Source: Semisulcospira habei
Taxonomy: Eukaryota; Mollusca; Gastropoda; Semisulcospiridae
Direction: 5' to 3'
NCBI GenBank assembly: GCA_036245525.1
Contig: BTPG01000001.1
Coordinates: 219,169,320-219,233,319, forward strand
DNA length: 64,000 nucleotides
In this document: positions 42,266 through 54,093 of the stretch, in pieces
How positions within the stretch are numbered: position 1 is the first letter of the stretch
Layout: each line of letters starts with the position of its first letter
The notes under the pieces: model-generated
Databases searched by the model: none
Told to the model about the DNA's origin: nothing
What the model saw: the letters and a program-made list of their open reading frames with translations, nothing else
Program-made: the position numbers and the translations under genes

Positions 42266-42591
42266 TTTTATAGACAAAACAAAAGTATAAATTAATTTAC
42301 TAATCCATACCCAGTGGGTTGATCTGTCTTTAAGATAAGCTTTAGATGCTTAGTTGATTTCAGTTTATTTTTTACACCATCTCGTTCATGTTTGTTTGGT
42401 ATCACATCATTTTCTCTGAGGCAGTCTTCAAAGCTGTTACGATCCTTACAGTAAAACAAACAGATAAACTTTAGTTGCTCTCGAAAATCTTTTAGTACAG
42501 CATTATATTTTTGAGTGAGAATCCATACACTGACATTTGCATGTCTGCCACTGAAGGCAAGTTCTGCTAAAGTGTTTCTCTTCTTGACAAT

Positions 42592-42986
42592 CCCCCACCC
42601 GGGTCTGCCCTGGGGGACTTGGGTGGGGTTAGGTACTTTTTAGTTCCCAGGGTCACCCTGGTCAGCCCCACAGGGTGGGTTTTCCTCTTTTCTGGGGTAT
42701 GTGTTTCTGTCTACCCTTTGTCCATTCACCTGTATTTGCCTTTTTTTTTAAATCTCCCTACTGTCTGCACTGCCTGTAGCTCTTGATATTGGATGTGTGT
42801 TGCTAAATGGTCTTAGCTTTATTTAGGCCCCATGTGTTAGGTTTATTTAACGTATTTGACCGGCTGGCGACATACATTCAATGTTCTGTTTATTTTTTTT
42901 TTTTTTTTTCACAAGCAGTGCAGGCACGTCCTGAGAAAGCCTTGTTGCTGTCGGGACGTTAAGCAATGTACAATCATCATCATCAT
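42592..42986 (+). mobile_element. SINE-like element, copy g
   Basis: Exact duplication CTTCTTGACAAT at 42580-42591 and 42987-42998. The tail is (ATC)n instead of (AATC)n. Confidence 0.95.
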
Positions 42987-43293
42987 CTTCTTGACAATGT
43001 CTTTTTCTGCAGAGCAGTCATCAACTATAAACAAAGTTGGCTGTCCATCAAATTGCTTGTAAAAATACTGCAGGTAGTCGTTCAGTGTTTTCTCAGGGTC
43101 GACTAAATAAATGTTGTTGTCAGTCCAAATGAATAAACGGTTGTGATAAGCCTTGTTGTGTTTTATAGTAGGACAGAATATCACTGTATCTTGTATCTTG
43201 TTTGTAAGACATCAAGAACAAATTCAGTTTTTCCACAGCCTGTGGCACCACAAAACAAACCACAGTGTGGGTCGAGTGTCATCAAGTTCTTAC

Positions 43294-46200
43294 TTACTTA
43301 CGCCTGTCACCCCTACCCGGGTATAGGCCGTCGACGAGAGACCTCCAGCAACTCCTGTCCTGTGCTTCTCCTTCGATTCTACTCCAGGTGGTTCCCAGTC
43401 TCTTTATGTCTGCTTGGAGGTCTCGACGCCAGGAGTTTCTCGGCCTACCTCTTTTCCTCTTTCCCTGGGGGTTCCATGACAATGCCTGCCTAGTGATACT
43501 GGAAGCTGGCTTTCTCAGACTGTGACCGATCCATCCCCATCTTCTTCGCCCAATTTCATTCTCTGCTGTTATCTGCTCTGTTCTCTCCCAGAGTCTGACG
43601 TTGCTGGTCTTCTCTGGCCAGTGGATTTTCAAAATTCTTCTAAGGCAACTGTTCATGAAGGTCTGTACTCTGTTGACTGTGGTTTTTGTCAATCTCCATG
43701 TCTCTGCTCCATATAGGAGAACTGCTTTTACATTGGAGTTGAAAATCCGGACTTTGGTGTATTGTGACAGCTCTCTGGAACTCCACACTTTTTTCAACTG
43801 GAGAAAGGCTGCTCTGGCTTTACCGATTCGTGCTCTAACATCTGCATCAGTGCCGCCTTTTTTGTCTATGATGCTCCCGAGATAGGTGAAGGACTCCACC
43901 TCCTCCAACGGGGTGCCAGCAAGCAAGACTGGTTCTTCCCTGGTTGCGTTCAGCCTCATTGTCTTTGTTTTCTGTTTGTGAATGGTGAGGCCCACTTGGG
44001 ACGAGATGTCAGCAAGCCTCGTGGTCTTGTCCTGCATTTGTTGATGAGTGTGGGACAGTAATGCCAAGTCATCTGCAAAATCGAGGTCGTCAAGCTGTGT
44101 CCACAGTGTCCACTGTATTCCACTTCGTCTGTGCTCTGTGGTCATCTTCATGACCCAGTCTATGACCAGTAGGAAGAGGAACGGAGACAGCAGACACCCC
44201 TGCCTGACACCAGTTCTGACCTGGAGCTCTCTGGTGAACTGCCCTTCGTGGATCACGCGACATGTCATGCCATCATAGCTGCTCTTGATCAGGCGGACGA
44301 GCTTTGTGGGTACACCGTAGTGTCGTAGGAGTTTCCACAGAGTCTCTCGGTCCACGCTGTCAAATGCTTTCTCATAATCCACAAAGTTGACGTACAGCGG
44401 GGAGCTCCACTCCAGAGACTGTTCCACGATGATGCGGAGAGTGGCGATCTGGTCTGTACATGATCGGTTCTTCCTGAATCCTGCTTGCTGGTCTCTCAGC
44501 TGGGGGTCAACGGAGCTCTTCATTCTCTCTAGGATGATCCTGTTGAAGACCTTTCCTGGTACTGACAGCAAGGTGATTCCTCTGTAGTTGGAACACTTGC
44601 TGAGGTCGCCTTTCTTGGGAAGCTTGATTAGGTACCCCTCCTTCCAGTCAGCTGGCATCACCTCCTCTTCCCAGATCTTTCCAAACAGTGGGTACAGCAT
44701 CTCAACTGTTGTCTCTAGGTCTGCTTTCAGAGACTCCGCTGGGATGCCATCTGGCCCTGCTGCTTTGCCATTCTTCAAAAATGCCACTGCTTTTCTGATC
44801 TCTTCCCGGCTGGGTCTGTCACAGCTGATGGGTAGGTCGGTCTCTGCCGGCTATTTGTCGGGGGGGTCGGGTGGGCTAGGTCTGTTCAGTAACTCTTCAA
44901 AATACTCGGCCCATCTGTCGAGTTGGTCTGCTCTGTCTGCAATAGGCTTGCCTTCTTTGTCTTTTACTGGTCTTTCTGTATGGCCATACTTACCCGACAA
45001 TCTTCTGGTAATGTCGTAGAGCTGTTTCATGTTGCCGCTGCCTGCTGCCTTTTCTGCCTCTGCTGCCAGGCTGTCTGTGTAGGCCCTCTTGTCTGCCCTG
45101 ATACTCCTCTTCACCTCGCGGTTGGCTTCCCAGTATTCCCCCTGTGCCCTTACTTTGGCTGCTCTCGTGCGACTGTTGTTGACCGCTGTTTTCTTCTGCT
45201 TCCTCGCTTCTATCTTCTTCAAGGTCTGTGCCGACAGCCAGTCCTTGTGGTGGTGTTTCCTGAACCCTACAGTGTCTTTGCAGGTTGAGTTCAGCGCCTC
45301 TCTAACTGCCTTCCACTGCTGCTCTGTGGTGACCGCCTCCTCTTCATTTACTAGCTCCTGTAGCGCTTGAAACCGGTTGGACAGCACCAGTTTGAACTCT
45401 TCTCTAACTCCAGTTTCTCTCAGGAGGCCTACATTATAGCGCTGTCTTCTTGTCGTCTCTGTGCGGCTTTTCTTTAGCTTGAGCTTCATTCTTAAGGTAA
45501 GCAGATGGTGGTCTGAGGCGACATCTGCTCCCCTCCTCACTCGAACATCTTGAAGGGATCTTCTAAATTTCTTGCTAATGCAGATATGGTCTATTTGGTT
45601 CTCTGTTGTATGGTCAGGTGAGACCCAAGTTGCTTTGTGTATTCTTCTGTGTGGGAAGATGCTGCCTCCAATGACAAGTCGGTTTAGAGCACAAAAGTCT
45701 ACAAACCTCTCCCCGTTCTCACTCATCTCCGAGCCTAGTCCCTGTCTCCCCATCACCTCTTCGTATCCGGTGTTGTCCTCCCCTATTTTGGCATTAAAAT
45801 CGCCCATGACGATGGTGATGTCTCGCTCCGCACATTTGTCCACGGCACTCTGGAGTCGGTCGTAGAACTCTTGTTTCTCTTCCTCGTCACTGTCATTGGT
45901 GGGTGCATAACACTGGATGACGTTCATCTTGAGCTTTTTCTTGGTTCTAAAGGCTGCTGTTATAATTCTTGGCCCAAGAGGTTCCCAGCCCATCAGCGCT
46001 CCCTGTGCCACTGGTGACAGCATGAGTGCTATTCCTTCTGTATGGGGGGCATTCTCCTCTTCATGACCTGAATACAGAACCATCTCCCCACTTAACAGCC
46101 TTTTCTGGCCAGACTGCGTCCATCTGGCTTCACTGATGCCTAGCAGGGAAAGGTTGTACTTTTGCATTTCCGCTGCTATCTGGGCGGCCTTGCCGCTCTG

Positions 46201-46308
46201 GTACATGGTCTTGACGTTCCATGTGCCCATGGTTGTATCCCTGGATAGAGAGAGGCGGCTCGGTCCTGTGGCTTCCGAAGACTTCCGGCTTTCACCACAG
46301 GACGTCAT
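43294..46308 (-). pseudogene. RTE-like endonuclease/reverse transcriptase with one nonsense codon
   Basis: From ATG 46308 the endonuclease part reads MGTWNVKTMYQSGKAAQIAA, with ISEARWTQSG, MGDFNAKIGEDNTGYE and SDHHLLTLRM. TAG at 44851-44853 interrupts; the same frame continues to 43294. Reverse transcriptase blocks: GKAAGPDGIPAESL, NYRGITLLSVPGKVFNRIIL, FVDYEKAFDSVDRETLWKLL, TGVRQGCLLSPFLFLLVIDW and the catalytic box DLDFADDLALL. The sister copy at 48899 has no stop at this place, so the change is a private point mutation. Target-primed reverse transcription; a young insertion. Confidence 0.9.
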
Positions 46309-46531
46309 AAGTCTTCTAGTAGAAGAACCTTCCTCCTCCAGGAAAGGAATTACTGTTAGTCTTTTCGTCGGCGTTTTTGTAGCTATTTCCTTTTTTGCAG
46401 GGTGGGGAAGCTACCCCCACGCCCAACCCCCTTACTAGGAGGACCAGGGGTTTTCTGTCGGGGTCACCTTCCCTTAGACCATGTTGGTTCACGGCACCTT
46501 ATTTCATTCGGTGCACCCCTCTCACGAGGGA

Positions 46532-46909
46532 CCCCACCCGGGTCTGCCCTGGGGGACTTGGGTGGGGTTAGGTATTTTTTAGTTCCCAGGGTCACCCTGG
46601 TCAGCCCCACAGGGTGGGTTTTTCTCGTTATTCTGGGGCATGTGTTTCTGTCTACCCTTTGTCCATTCACCTGTATTTGCCTTTTTAAAACTCTCCCTAC
46701 TGTCTGCACTGCCTGTAGCTCTTGATATTGGATGTGTGTTGCTAAATGGTCTTAGCTTTATTTAGGCCCCATGTGTTAGGTTTATTTAATGTATTTGACC
46801 GGCTGGCGACATACATTCAATGTTCTGTTTAGTTTTTTTTTCACAAGCAGTGCAGGCACGTCCTGAGAAAGCCTTGTTGCTGTCGGGACGTTAAGCAATG
46901 TACAATCAA
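46532..46909 (+). mobile_element. SINE-like element, copy h, inside the LINE
   Basis: Duplication TCTCACGAGGGA at 46520-46531 and 46910-46921. Inserted in the 5' UTR of the RTE-like LINE, so younger than it. Confidence 0.95.
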
Positions 46910-47078
46910 TCTCACGAGGGACCCCCTATCCACCACCCAGGGGACGCGCCTCAACGCCGTATGGTCCCAGTGCGAGGGTCATCAAGTTCATTTTATACTA
47001 ATTATAATTTTAATACACATGACCCTTTAGTCTACTGTCTTCAATATTTAGTTGGGCATCATAAATTTCAGTCTTTTT

Positions 47079-48262
47079 TTATATCTGAATTGTAATTCCG
47101 TCACTGCCGTTTTCAACAGTACAACCTGACCCATGTAGGTAGCCGTCATCTGTACTACGCAGGTCAAACCAAAGTGCATATTTATTCGTAAGGTATTGCC
47201 CGATTCTTACGTCATACAGATGTAGATCTTTGCATGCCATGTTTGCCGTTTTTTCTCTAAGTCTCCCGCCTGCAAAATACTTTGTGATTTCACCGTAGTG
47301 CTGGTAAGGTTGCATTCCTAAAGCATACACTTGATTAGTTCGACCTTTGATTGTACAAGACAAATGTGTAATCTTTGAATTGTAAACTTTTTCTGAATCC
47401 CATTTGTATGGGCTCGCCGGTTCAACAAACAACATAAGAATGCCTTTTAGTGACCTAGCAGGTGTGTTTAAGTTGATGTTCCACATTGGATCGCTTTTGT
47501 CTTTATGAATCAAACTGTGTCTTATCACACGGTCATAATAAATCGGCAGTCTTGACTGGTACTGATTTTGAATGAGAGTAGCTAGATGAGCATGTGTGAC
47601 AATTTTGTATTCCAAGGAAATGTTAGAAATCTTGTATGTCGCGTCTGTGTCAGTTGTTTTGATAACTTTGGAGTAGTCATTGAAAATTAGTTCAAAACTA
47701 AGTTAAAGACGGTCATTTAGTGCTCCTTGATAATATGGCAAATGTGCTGTTAGGATTTCAAATTCAAGGGGAATGTAAAACCTATTTCCATATGTTTCAG
47801 CCATAATAACGTCCTTGGCTGTAGTGGTTACTTTATTGCCTGAATCGATTCGAAGTTGAGCAATGTTATCTAACTGTATGCCTTGATAAATACGGTCTTG
47901 TTCTTCTCTTGTAAGCCACAGATCTTTATAGCAGTAGAACACATCAGCATCGTCAAGACTAAACACTTTCTGACCTTCAAGTTTAACTTTAATAGTCTTT
48001 ATAATTGCTCTACCTAGGTTGTTAACTAGTGTTCTGTTTGCATTTGTGTCTGATGAAAGTTCGATATTAAAAGCAAGGCGTGCAGTACCAGGAACAATAA
48101 CGTCACTGGGACCTAGGTTTGGAAACTTGACAGTAAGAGTTTGGTTTTGATCTATGGTACTTGGATTGTTTGTGATGACAATTGATTGCCTAATGCCCTT
48201 AACACCAATAGGTTCACATAGTTTTCTGTACGGGTCTAACTTTGATCAGTAAGACGATGTCA
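47079..48262 (-). pseudogene. Provirus major capsid protein (hexon, double jelly roll), broken
   Basis: ATG at 48260-48262, with an in-frame TGA at about codon 6. The open stretch 47966-47703 (FSLDDADVFYCYKDLWLTRE) is followed by a one-base frameshift near 47700 and a second open stretch to 47079 (SLEYKIVTHAHLATLIQNQY ... YALWFDLRSTDD). I recognise the hexon of adintoviruses/Polintons; it forms the trimeric capsomers of the icosahedral shell. Length near 394 codons is somewhat short for the family. Lies 88 bp upstream of the ATPase gene on the same strand. Confidence 0.8.
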
Positions 48263-48898
48263 TTTTTATTATGCAAAATAAAAAAAATTAATTAATAAAA
48301 ACAATGGCAGCGGGAGGATTTGGTCATGAAGATTTTGAAATGAATGACATGCATGACTATGATAATACAACAGATATGACTGGAATGGTGAATACTTCTA
48401 GTATGTATCATGAACTGTTAAAAGACAAAGTAAACTCATTTTATGATAGTGTTGGTGCCCACCCAGATGTAATAGATCCTAATCAGTTTGAATATGATAA
48501 AGGACACTTACTTGTAAATACAGAGGTAAAGTGTATCTAACTCATAAAAACAACACTGCTAGGTTTAGAGCTTTAAGTACAATTAAAGGTGAAGTCGGTG
48601 GTGAGGCAGCACTGCAGCGTTACCTTGGTGTTGGTATTGGTAGTAAAAAGTTACCACCACAAATTGCTAGTGCCCTTCACGACACAAAGTTGCCAACAAG
48701 ACAGGAAATTGAAATGACAGAAGTAAAAAGACTGCCAGAAATAGCAAACAATGTAAAAGAAGAAACCTCATTTACTGGTGAAGTAATGAAAACAATAGAT
48801 GACCCTCCTTTACCCATGCAGGATTTAATGGGGTTAAATAAAACACTGCAGTCAATAAGAGGTGAGATGGTAAATAATGTAGCCAACTAGGTGAGCTT

Positions 48899-50574
48899 AG
48901 TAAAAGACAAAGAAGGCAAGCCTATTGCAGACAGAGCAGACCAACTCGACAGATGGGCCGAGTATTTTGAAGAGTTACTGAACAGACCCAACCCACCCGA
49001 CCCCCCAGACATCCAGCCAGCAGAGACCGACCTACCCATCAGCTGTGACATACCCAGCCGGGAAGAGATCAGAAGAGCAGTGGCATTTTTGAAGAACGGC
49101 AAAGCAGCAGGGCCGGATGGCATCCCAGCGGGAGTCTCTGAAAGCAGACCTAGAGACAACAGTAGAGATGCTGTACCCACTGTTTGATAGGATCTGGGAA
49201 GAGGAGGTGATGCCGGCTGACTTGAAGGAGGGGTACCTAATCAAGCTTCCCAAGAAAGGTGACCTCAGCAAGAGTTCCAACTACAGAGGAATCACCTTGC
49301 TGTCAGTACCAGGAAAGGTCTTCAACAGGATCATCCTGGAGAGAATGAAGAGCTCCGTTGACCCCCAGCTGAGAGACCAGCAAGCAGGATTCAGGAAGAA
49401 CCGATCATGTACAGACCAGATCGCCACTCTCCGCATCATCGTGGAACAGTCTCTGGAGTGGAGCTCCCCACTGTACGTCAACTTTGTGGATTACGAGAAA
49501 GCATTTGACAGCGTGGACCGAGAGACTCTGTGGAAACCCCTACGACATTACGGTGTACCCACAAAGCTCATTCGCCTGATCAAGAGCAGCTACAATTGCA
49601 TGACATGTCGCGTGATCCACGAAGGGCAGTTCACCAGGGAGCTCCAGGTCAGAACCGGTGTCAGGCAGGGGTGTCTGCTGTCTCCGTTCCTCTTCCTACT
49701 GGCCATAGACTGGGTCATGAAGAGGACCACAGAGCAGAGAAGAAGCGGAATACAGTGGACACTGTGGACACAGCTTGACGACCTCAATTTTGCAGATGAC
49801 TTGGCATTACTGTCCCACACTCATCAACAAATGCAGGACAAGACCACGAGGCTTGCTGACATCTCGTCCCAAGTGGGCCTCACCATCCACAAACAGAAAA
49901 CAAAGACAATGAGGCTGAACGCAACCAGGGAAGAACCAGTCTTGCTTGCTGGCACCCCGTTGGAGGAGGTGGAGTCCTTCACCTATCTCGGGAGCATCAT
50001 AGACAAAAAGGCGGCACTGATGCAGATGTCAGAGCATGAATCGGTAAAGCCAGAGCAGCCTTTCTCCAGTTGAAAAAAGTGTGGAGTTCCAGAGAGCTGT
50101 CACAACACACCAAAGTCCGGATTTTCAACTCCAACGTAAAAGCAGTTTCTCCTATATGGAGCAGAGACTTGGAGATTGACAAAAACCACTGTCAACAGAG
50201 TACAGATCTTCATAAACAGTTGCCTTAGAAGAATTTTGAAAATCCACTGGCCAGAGAAGATCAGCAACGTCAGACTTTGGGAGAGAACAGAGCAGATAAC
50301 AGCAGAGAATGAAATTGGGCGAATTTGATGGGGATGGATTGGTCACAGTCTGAGAAAGCCAGCTTCCAGTATCACTAGGCAGGCATTGTCATGGAACCCC
50401 CAGGGAAAGAGGAAAAGAGGTAGGCCAAGAAACTCCTGGCGTCGAGACCTCCAAGCAGACATCAAGAGAATTGGAACCACCTGGAGTAAAATCGAAGGAG
50501 AAGCACAGGACAGGAGTCGCTGGAGGTCTTTCGTCGACGGCCTATACCCGGGTAGGGGTGACAGGCGTAAGTAA
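48899..50574 (+). pseudogene. RTE-like reverse transcriptase, frameshifted
   Basis: Frames 48891-49187, 49117-50073 and 50386-50574 cover the region from just after the endonuclease to the C-terminal RRGRPRNSWRRDLQAD. Frameshifts near 49130, 50010 and 50145 and a TGA near 50328. Catalytic box LNFADDLALL kept. Confidence 0.85.
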
Positions 50575-50577
50575 GTA
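48899..50577 (+). mobile_element. RTE-like LINE, 5' truncated, plus strand
   Basis: Exact 10-bp duplication AGGTGAGCTT at 48889-48898 and 50578-50587. Same family as 43290-46977, in opposite orientation. Ends GGCGTAAGTAAGTAA. Confidence 0.95.
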
Positions 50578-51338
50578 AGGTGAGCTTGATAATCAAATAG
50601 AAAGAGAAAAAGAAAAACTGGCTCAGCAGATGAGGAGAATTATGACACAGAAATAAAACGAAGAATACAACACAGATTAAATGATTTGCAGATAGAAAGA
50701 TCAGGGCGATTAGAAGTGATTAGTATTGAAAGAGAAAAACTGAAAACACAGGTCAACAGGATTAGAGAAACTATTCAGAAAATACTTTATGAAGACACAA
50801 CATTGGCTGAGAGATTAAAAACACTTTTCAGAGAGCAGGGTATCACTATTGTGAGTTTAATTACTGCTCTTGGATTTATTATCAGTACTGTTGTGTTAGC
50901 TGTGACGGGTGGACCTGGCTCCAGGTCCTCCAGCACCTCCGGTTCCGTCAGACCCAAAAGATTTACAAACATGGGTAAAGAAACAATTGTCTCATATATC
51001 AGACTTGCTTAAAAAAATTGGCTGTGAAAGCAATGGATGCTTTGCCTGGCATAATAGGAAGTGTTGTCAGTTGGCTGATCAATATTGCAGCAAAGGTAGT
51101 AGGGTTTATGGCGGAGCATGTGTGGGACTTTTTGATGACAGTAGGAGGGTTAATAGCAGGTTATTTAATGAAACAGGTAAAGAAGTAATATTCCTAGTCC
51201 AGTAAGGCCTATTACCAATGCACTTCTCTCTGACTCATGTGTGTTAACCGGGGCTGGCTGTACAAGTGCTGGTGTCGTGGTCGAGTTGCAAAATGTAATC
51301 GCTGATTAAATAATAAAAAAAATATTTGTCAATAAAAA

Positions 51339-51997
51339 ATGGTGAACTTCTATCCGCAACTACCTACTGTGCCGACTGAGACACTTGCGACGACTGATCC
51401 GCATGCGCCAATTGCATCTGATAAAACATTACAGGCAGACAAATTCCAATTAAATAATATTACAGACGCGTTAAATTATTTGGAAAGTGAAGAGGCAAAA
51501 TACTCTAGATGCAAAAGACGGTATAAGGCGGTTTTCAATTCTGTACAAAACACATCTATGGCTGTGGGTATGGTTTCAGCTGGATGTTCTGTAGGGGGTA
51601 TTGTTTTGATAACAACTGGAATCGGCAGTTTAATCGGAATTGGTCTTGAAGGAGCTAGCATTGCCACAGGACTGGCATGCTTTGGTTTGGAAGGCCTTAA
51701 CAAAAGATTTCATACAAAGTTGCAGAAGCATGAAGCACGCTTGCTGGAGCAAAGTTGAGTAGTGTGAAACTTATTATTAGTAAAGCCCTGCAGGACAATT
51801 TTATTGACGACGATGAATTTAAGAGAGTGCAGGATGATTTGAGCAATTACAAACAACAGAAGTCTGAAATTCAGAATAAGATGCGTAGTCAATCTCCCGT
51901 GAATGTTGAAGAACTGATGGCTAGTTTTTTACAGAAAGGAAAACAGCTTGGTGTACAGGAAACCACGGAAAAACTTCAAAATCTTTTAAACAAATAA
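51339..51997 (+). pseudogene. Provirus membrane protein with C-terminal helical domain, frameshifted
   Basis: ATG at 51339. The N-terminal 60 codons are polar. A long hydrophobic glycine-rich segment follows (IVLITTGIGSLIGIGLEGAS, near 51600). A one-base frameshift near 51753 leads to a helical C-terminal part (IISKALQDNFIDDDEFKRVQ) that ends at 51997. I recognise the type as common in Polintons of invertebrates; its function is unknown. Confidence 0.6.
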
Positions 51998-52571
51998 AAC
52001 TCAGATTTGGTAATCAATATTTTTGTCCTACATTTCTCAGAGAGATGTCACACCACACGTACCATTTACGCCTGTTTATTTAACCCCATCTGCTTCACCA
52101 GAATATTATTGAGAAAAAAAAAAAGGTATTTTTTTGTCTTTGTAAGTTGTCAAATCTTGTTGACTAGAGTCAAGTTGTTATAAGAACTTATGGTAAGTAA
52201 TTAATAAGTTCTTATGGTAAGTTATTAATAAGTTCTTATAACAACTAACTTAAAGGTTACCTAAAAGTTAGTTGCAACTGGATAATAAGTATGAAGTTCC
52301 ACTTGGCACCACTTGGCCAGGGTGCTCAGGGTTCCTCAGAAACCAGTCAGGTAATGCTTTCACCACGCATGTCTTGTTGACTGTACCACTGACTTAAAAC
52401 AGGGTGAGGTAATAGCACATCTATACTGTCTTTTAAATCAGGTGTCTCTCTCTGTAAGGTAGCTAATGGGGGGTTGGTTGTGTTGTCCTTTATCCCATTC
52501 ACTGTTTAAAAACCTATAGCTCTTTCCCATTTGTAATAAGGAAGTTAAGCACGAGTATCCTCCCTTTGCTA
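51998..52571. other. Provirus right end, no gene seen; palindromic repeats
   Basis: AT-rich. 52172-52246 is a nested palindrome: AGTTGTTATAAGAACTTA pairs with its complement at the other end, with two internal copies of AATAAGTTCTTATGGTAAGT. No coding sequence supported. Confidence 0.6.
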
Positions 52572-52588
52572 CACCGAGTTCCGGCAAG

Positions 52589-52769
52589 ATGGAAGCAGAC
52601 ATAGAACGCATGAACGTGAAACAATTAAAAGATTTTCTTCGAAAACATGGACAACTTGTCAGTGGAAAAAAAGAAGAATTAGTGCGCAGAGCAAGAGGCA
52701 CATTTCTGCTGCGAAAAGATGTTGAGGATGCTGTCGATGATGCTGTGTGGAAAGAAATGATGCAGGTCA
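52589..52769 (+). CDS. SAP-domain first exon of a DNA transposon gene
   Basis: ATG at 52589 (MEADIERMN). VKQLKDFLRKHGQLVSGKKE then ELVRRARG is a SAP DNA-binding motif: helix, turn with G, KK and hydrophobic spacing. The exon ends ATGCAG at 52765-52769 or so, before GTCAGT. The rest of the gene is absent in this copy. Not a typical Polinton gene, so attributed to the inserted transposon. Confidence 0.55.
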
Positions 52770-53790
52770 GTAAACAGTTGACTCCACTGACCACTGCCAT
52801 ATGATATATTATAAATATTTCATATTTGTCAGCATGTGCTTCTTGTGCTTTGGACTCTGTTTATAAATTACATTATTGTCATATGTGTGTGTGTGTGTAA
52901 AATTTGATCTGCGAGTTAGTAGTTTTGTAATATAAGTAAAATCAATTATCTCTGATTTCTTATATAAATAAAGTATTCTACATGGCATAAAGTACATGAA
53001 ATTGTTAATATTTTTAAAAAAATTCATAAACTTTATTAAAAAAAATCAATGTCTGTTTACTTGAGTACCTATGCATTTTTGTAGCGCTATCAAACGTACT
53101 TCGAGCAGTCCCCTTTATTATTATTTAATTTAATTTTTTTTTTTTACAAAATGCTGAGTGCTAACTACTAGCATCTGTTTCATTGTCATAGTCAGAGTTC
53201 CTTTCAAATAATGAGTATGAAGTTAAAAATGATGTAACATGAGATGATATGATTTTAAAAAATATATATATATATATATAAAAATTAAAAAAAAGAGAGA
53301 GCTATAGGCAACAAGTAGATGTTTCTAGTAGTTGTTGCATTTTTTTTTAATCACATATTCAAATTAAACAAATGCAGGCTGTAAAATAGATACCAACATA
53401 ATCAATATTATATAATATAATATTACTAATTATTTATTTGTTATAAGACTTCTAAAATTACAACTGAGTGTCATTATTATTAGTAATAACACCACAGATG
53501 TGTTGTTTAAAACATTTACTGTCAATTTTCATTCATACAGTATTTTTGCTTATTTTACGGATTGGCCACTATTTATCTTGAAAATGAAGTGGTGGTGTGG
53601 GTGACACCTTCTTTGTCCTGTTGCATCGGGGCGATGGCATTGCTGGACTACTACAGTACTAGTACTACTAATACTAATACTATAGACTAGAGGAAATCTC
53701 AAAGTGTGATTAATAAATAAAGCTTCATTAAAGAAGACTAAATAAAGCTTCAGTAAATAAAAACACAAGTAATAATTCAAATAATTTACT

Positions 53791-54093
53791 AACCGTAGAG
53801 AGTTTAAAAGTTTGATTCGGGAAAACAGATGGGACGTCATCACCAAATACAGGTCCACGTTTTCCAACAAAATGTTCCGAGCAAACAAGTGGATATTTGA
53901 CCGTGTTATAATCTTGTCGGATCAAACGTAAGCGCTGCTCCCAAGCTCTTTTAAGTTGCTTGTTTGCTGGACAGCTATGTAGCTTGACAACTCTTCCGTC
54001 AATAATTTTTCCTCGGTGGTTATGGCAAATAACACAGTAATGTTTTCCACCTCCACATACTTTTGCCGATCTAGCCTTTAATGCTGACGCCAT
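53791..54093 (-). CDS. THAP zinc-finger first exon of a DNA transposon gene
   Basis: ATG at 54091-54093. CVICHNHRGKIIDGRVVKLH...WEQRLRL...CSEHFVGKRGPVFG...VPSVFP has the C2CH pattern and closing VPxxFP of THAP DNA-binding domains. A donor GTTAGT follows the domain near 53790. THAP domains are common at the N-terminus of P-, Kolobok- and ISL2EU-type transposases. Downstream exons are missing here. Confidence 0.7.

Larger units (their letters stand above)
43290..46977 (-). mobile_element. RTE-like LINE, apparently full length, minus strand
   Basis: Exact 12-bp duplication GTCATCAAGTTC at 43278-43289 and 46978-46989. The 3' end on the minus strand is GGCGTAAGTAAGTAAG. Without SINE h (46532-46909) it is about 3.3 kb, the usual RTE length. 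Carries one endonuclease plus reverse transcriptase frame with a single stop. Inserted in the packaging ATPase gene. Confidence 0.95.
42292..46991 (-). pseudogene. Provirus DNA-packaging ATPase (FtsK/HerA type), split
   Basis: ATG at 46989-46991. After four codons a 3.7-kb LINE is inserted. The gene resumes at 43289 with the Walker A motif GATGCGKT (near 43235) and, in the minus frame 43184-42999, the Walker B region TLFIVDDCSAEKD (near 43010). SINE g (42592-42986) follows, then the C-terminal part to TAA at 42292-42294. Apart from insertions and a small frame change near 43190 the text is well kept. Family role: packaging genomic DNA into capsids, as in A32-type ATPases of large and mid-sized eukaryotic DNA viruses. 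Confidence 0.85.
48304..51205 (+). pseudogene. Provirus long membrane-associated protein, split by a LINE
   Basis: ATG at 48304 (MAAGGFGHEDFEMNDMHDYD). A frameshift near 48525 continues the frame to 48890, where an RTE-like LINE (48899-50577) splits the gene. The remainder carries a coiled-coil region (50686-50815), a hydrophobic segment (ITIVSLITALGFIISTVVLA, near 50850), a proline-rich linker (50910-50960) and, with more frame changes, a hydrophobic C-terminus near 51020-51180. The layout matches a recurrent Polinton protein of unknown function; perhaps a minor capsid or membrane component (inference). Confidence 0.6.
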
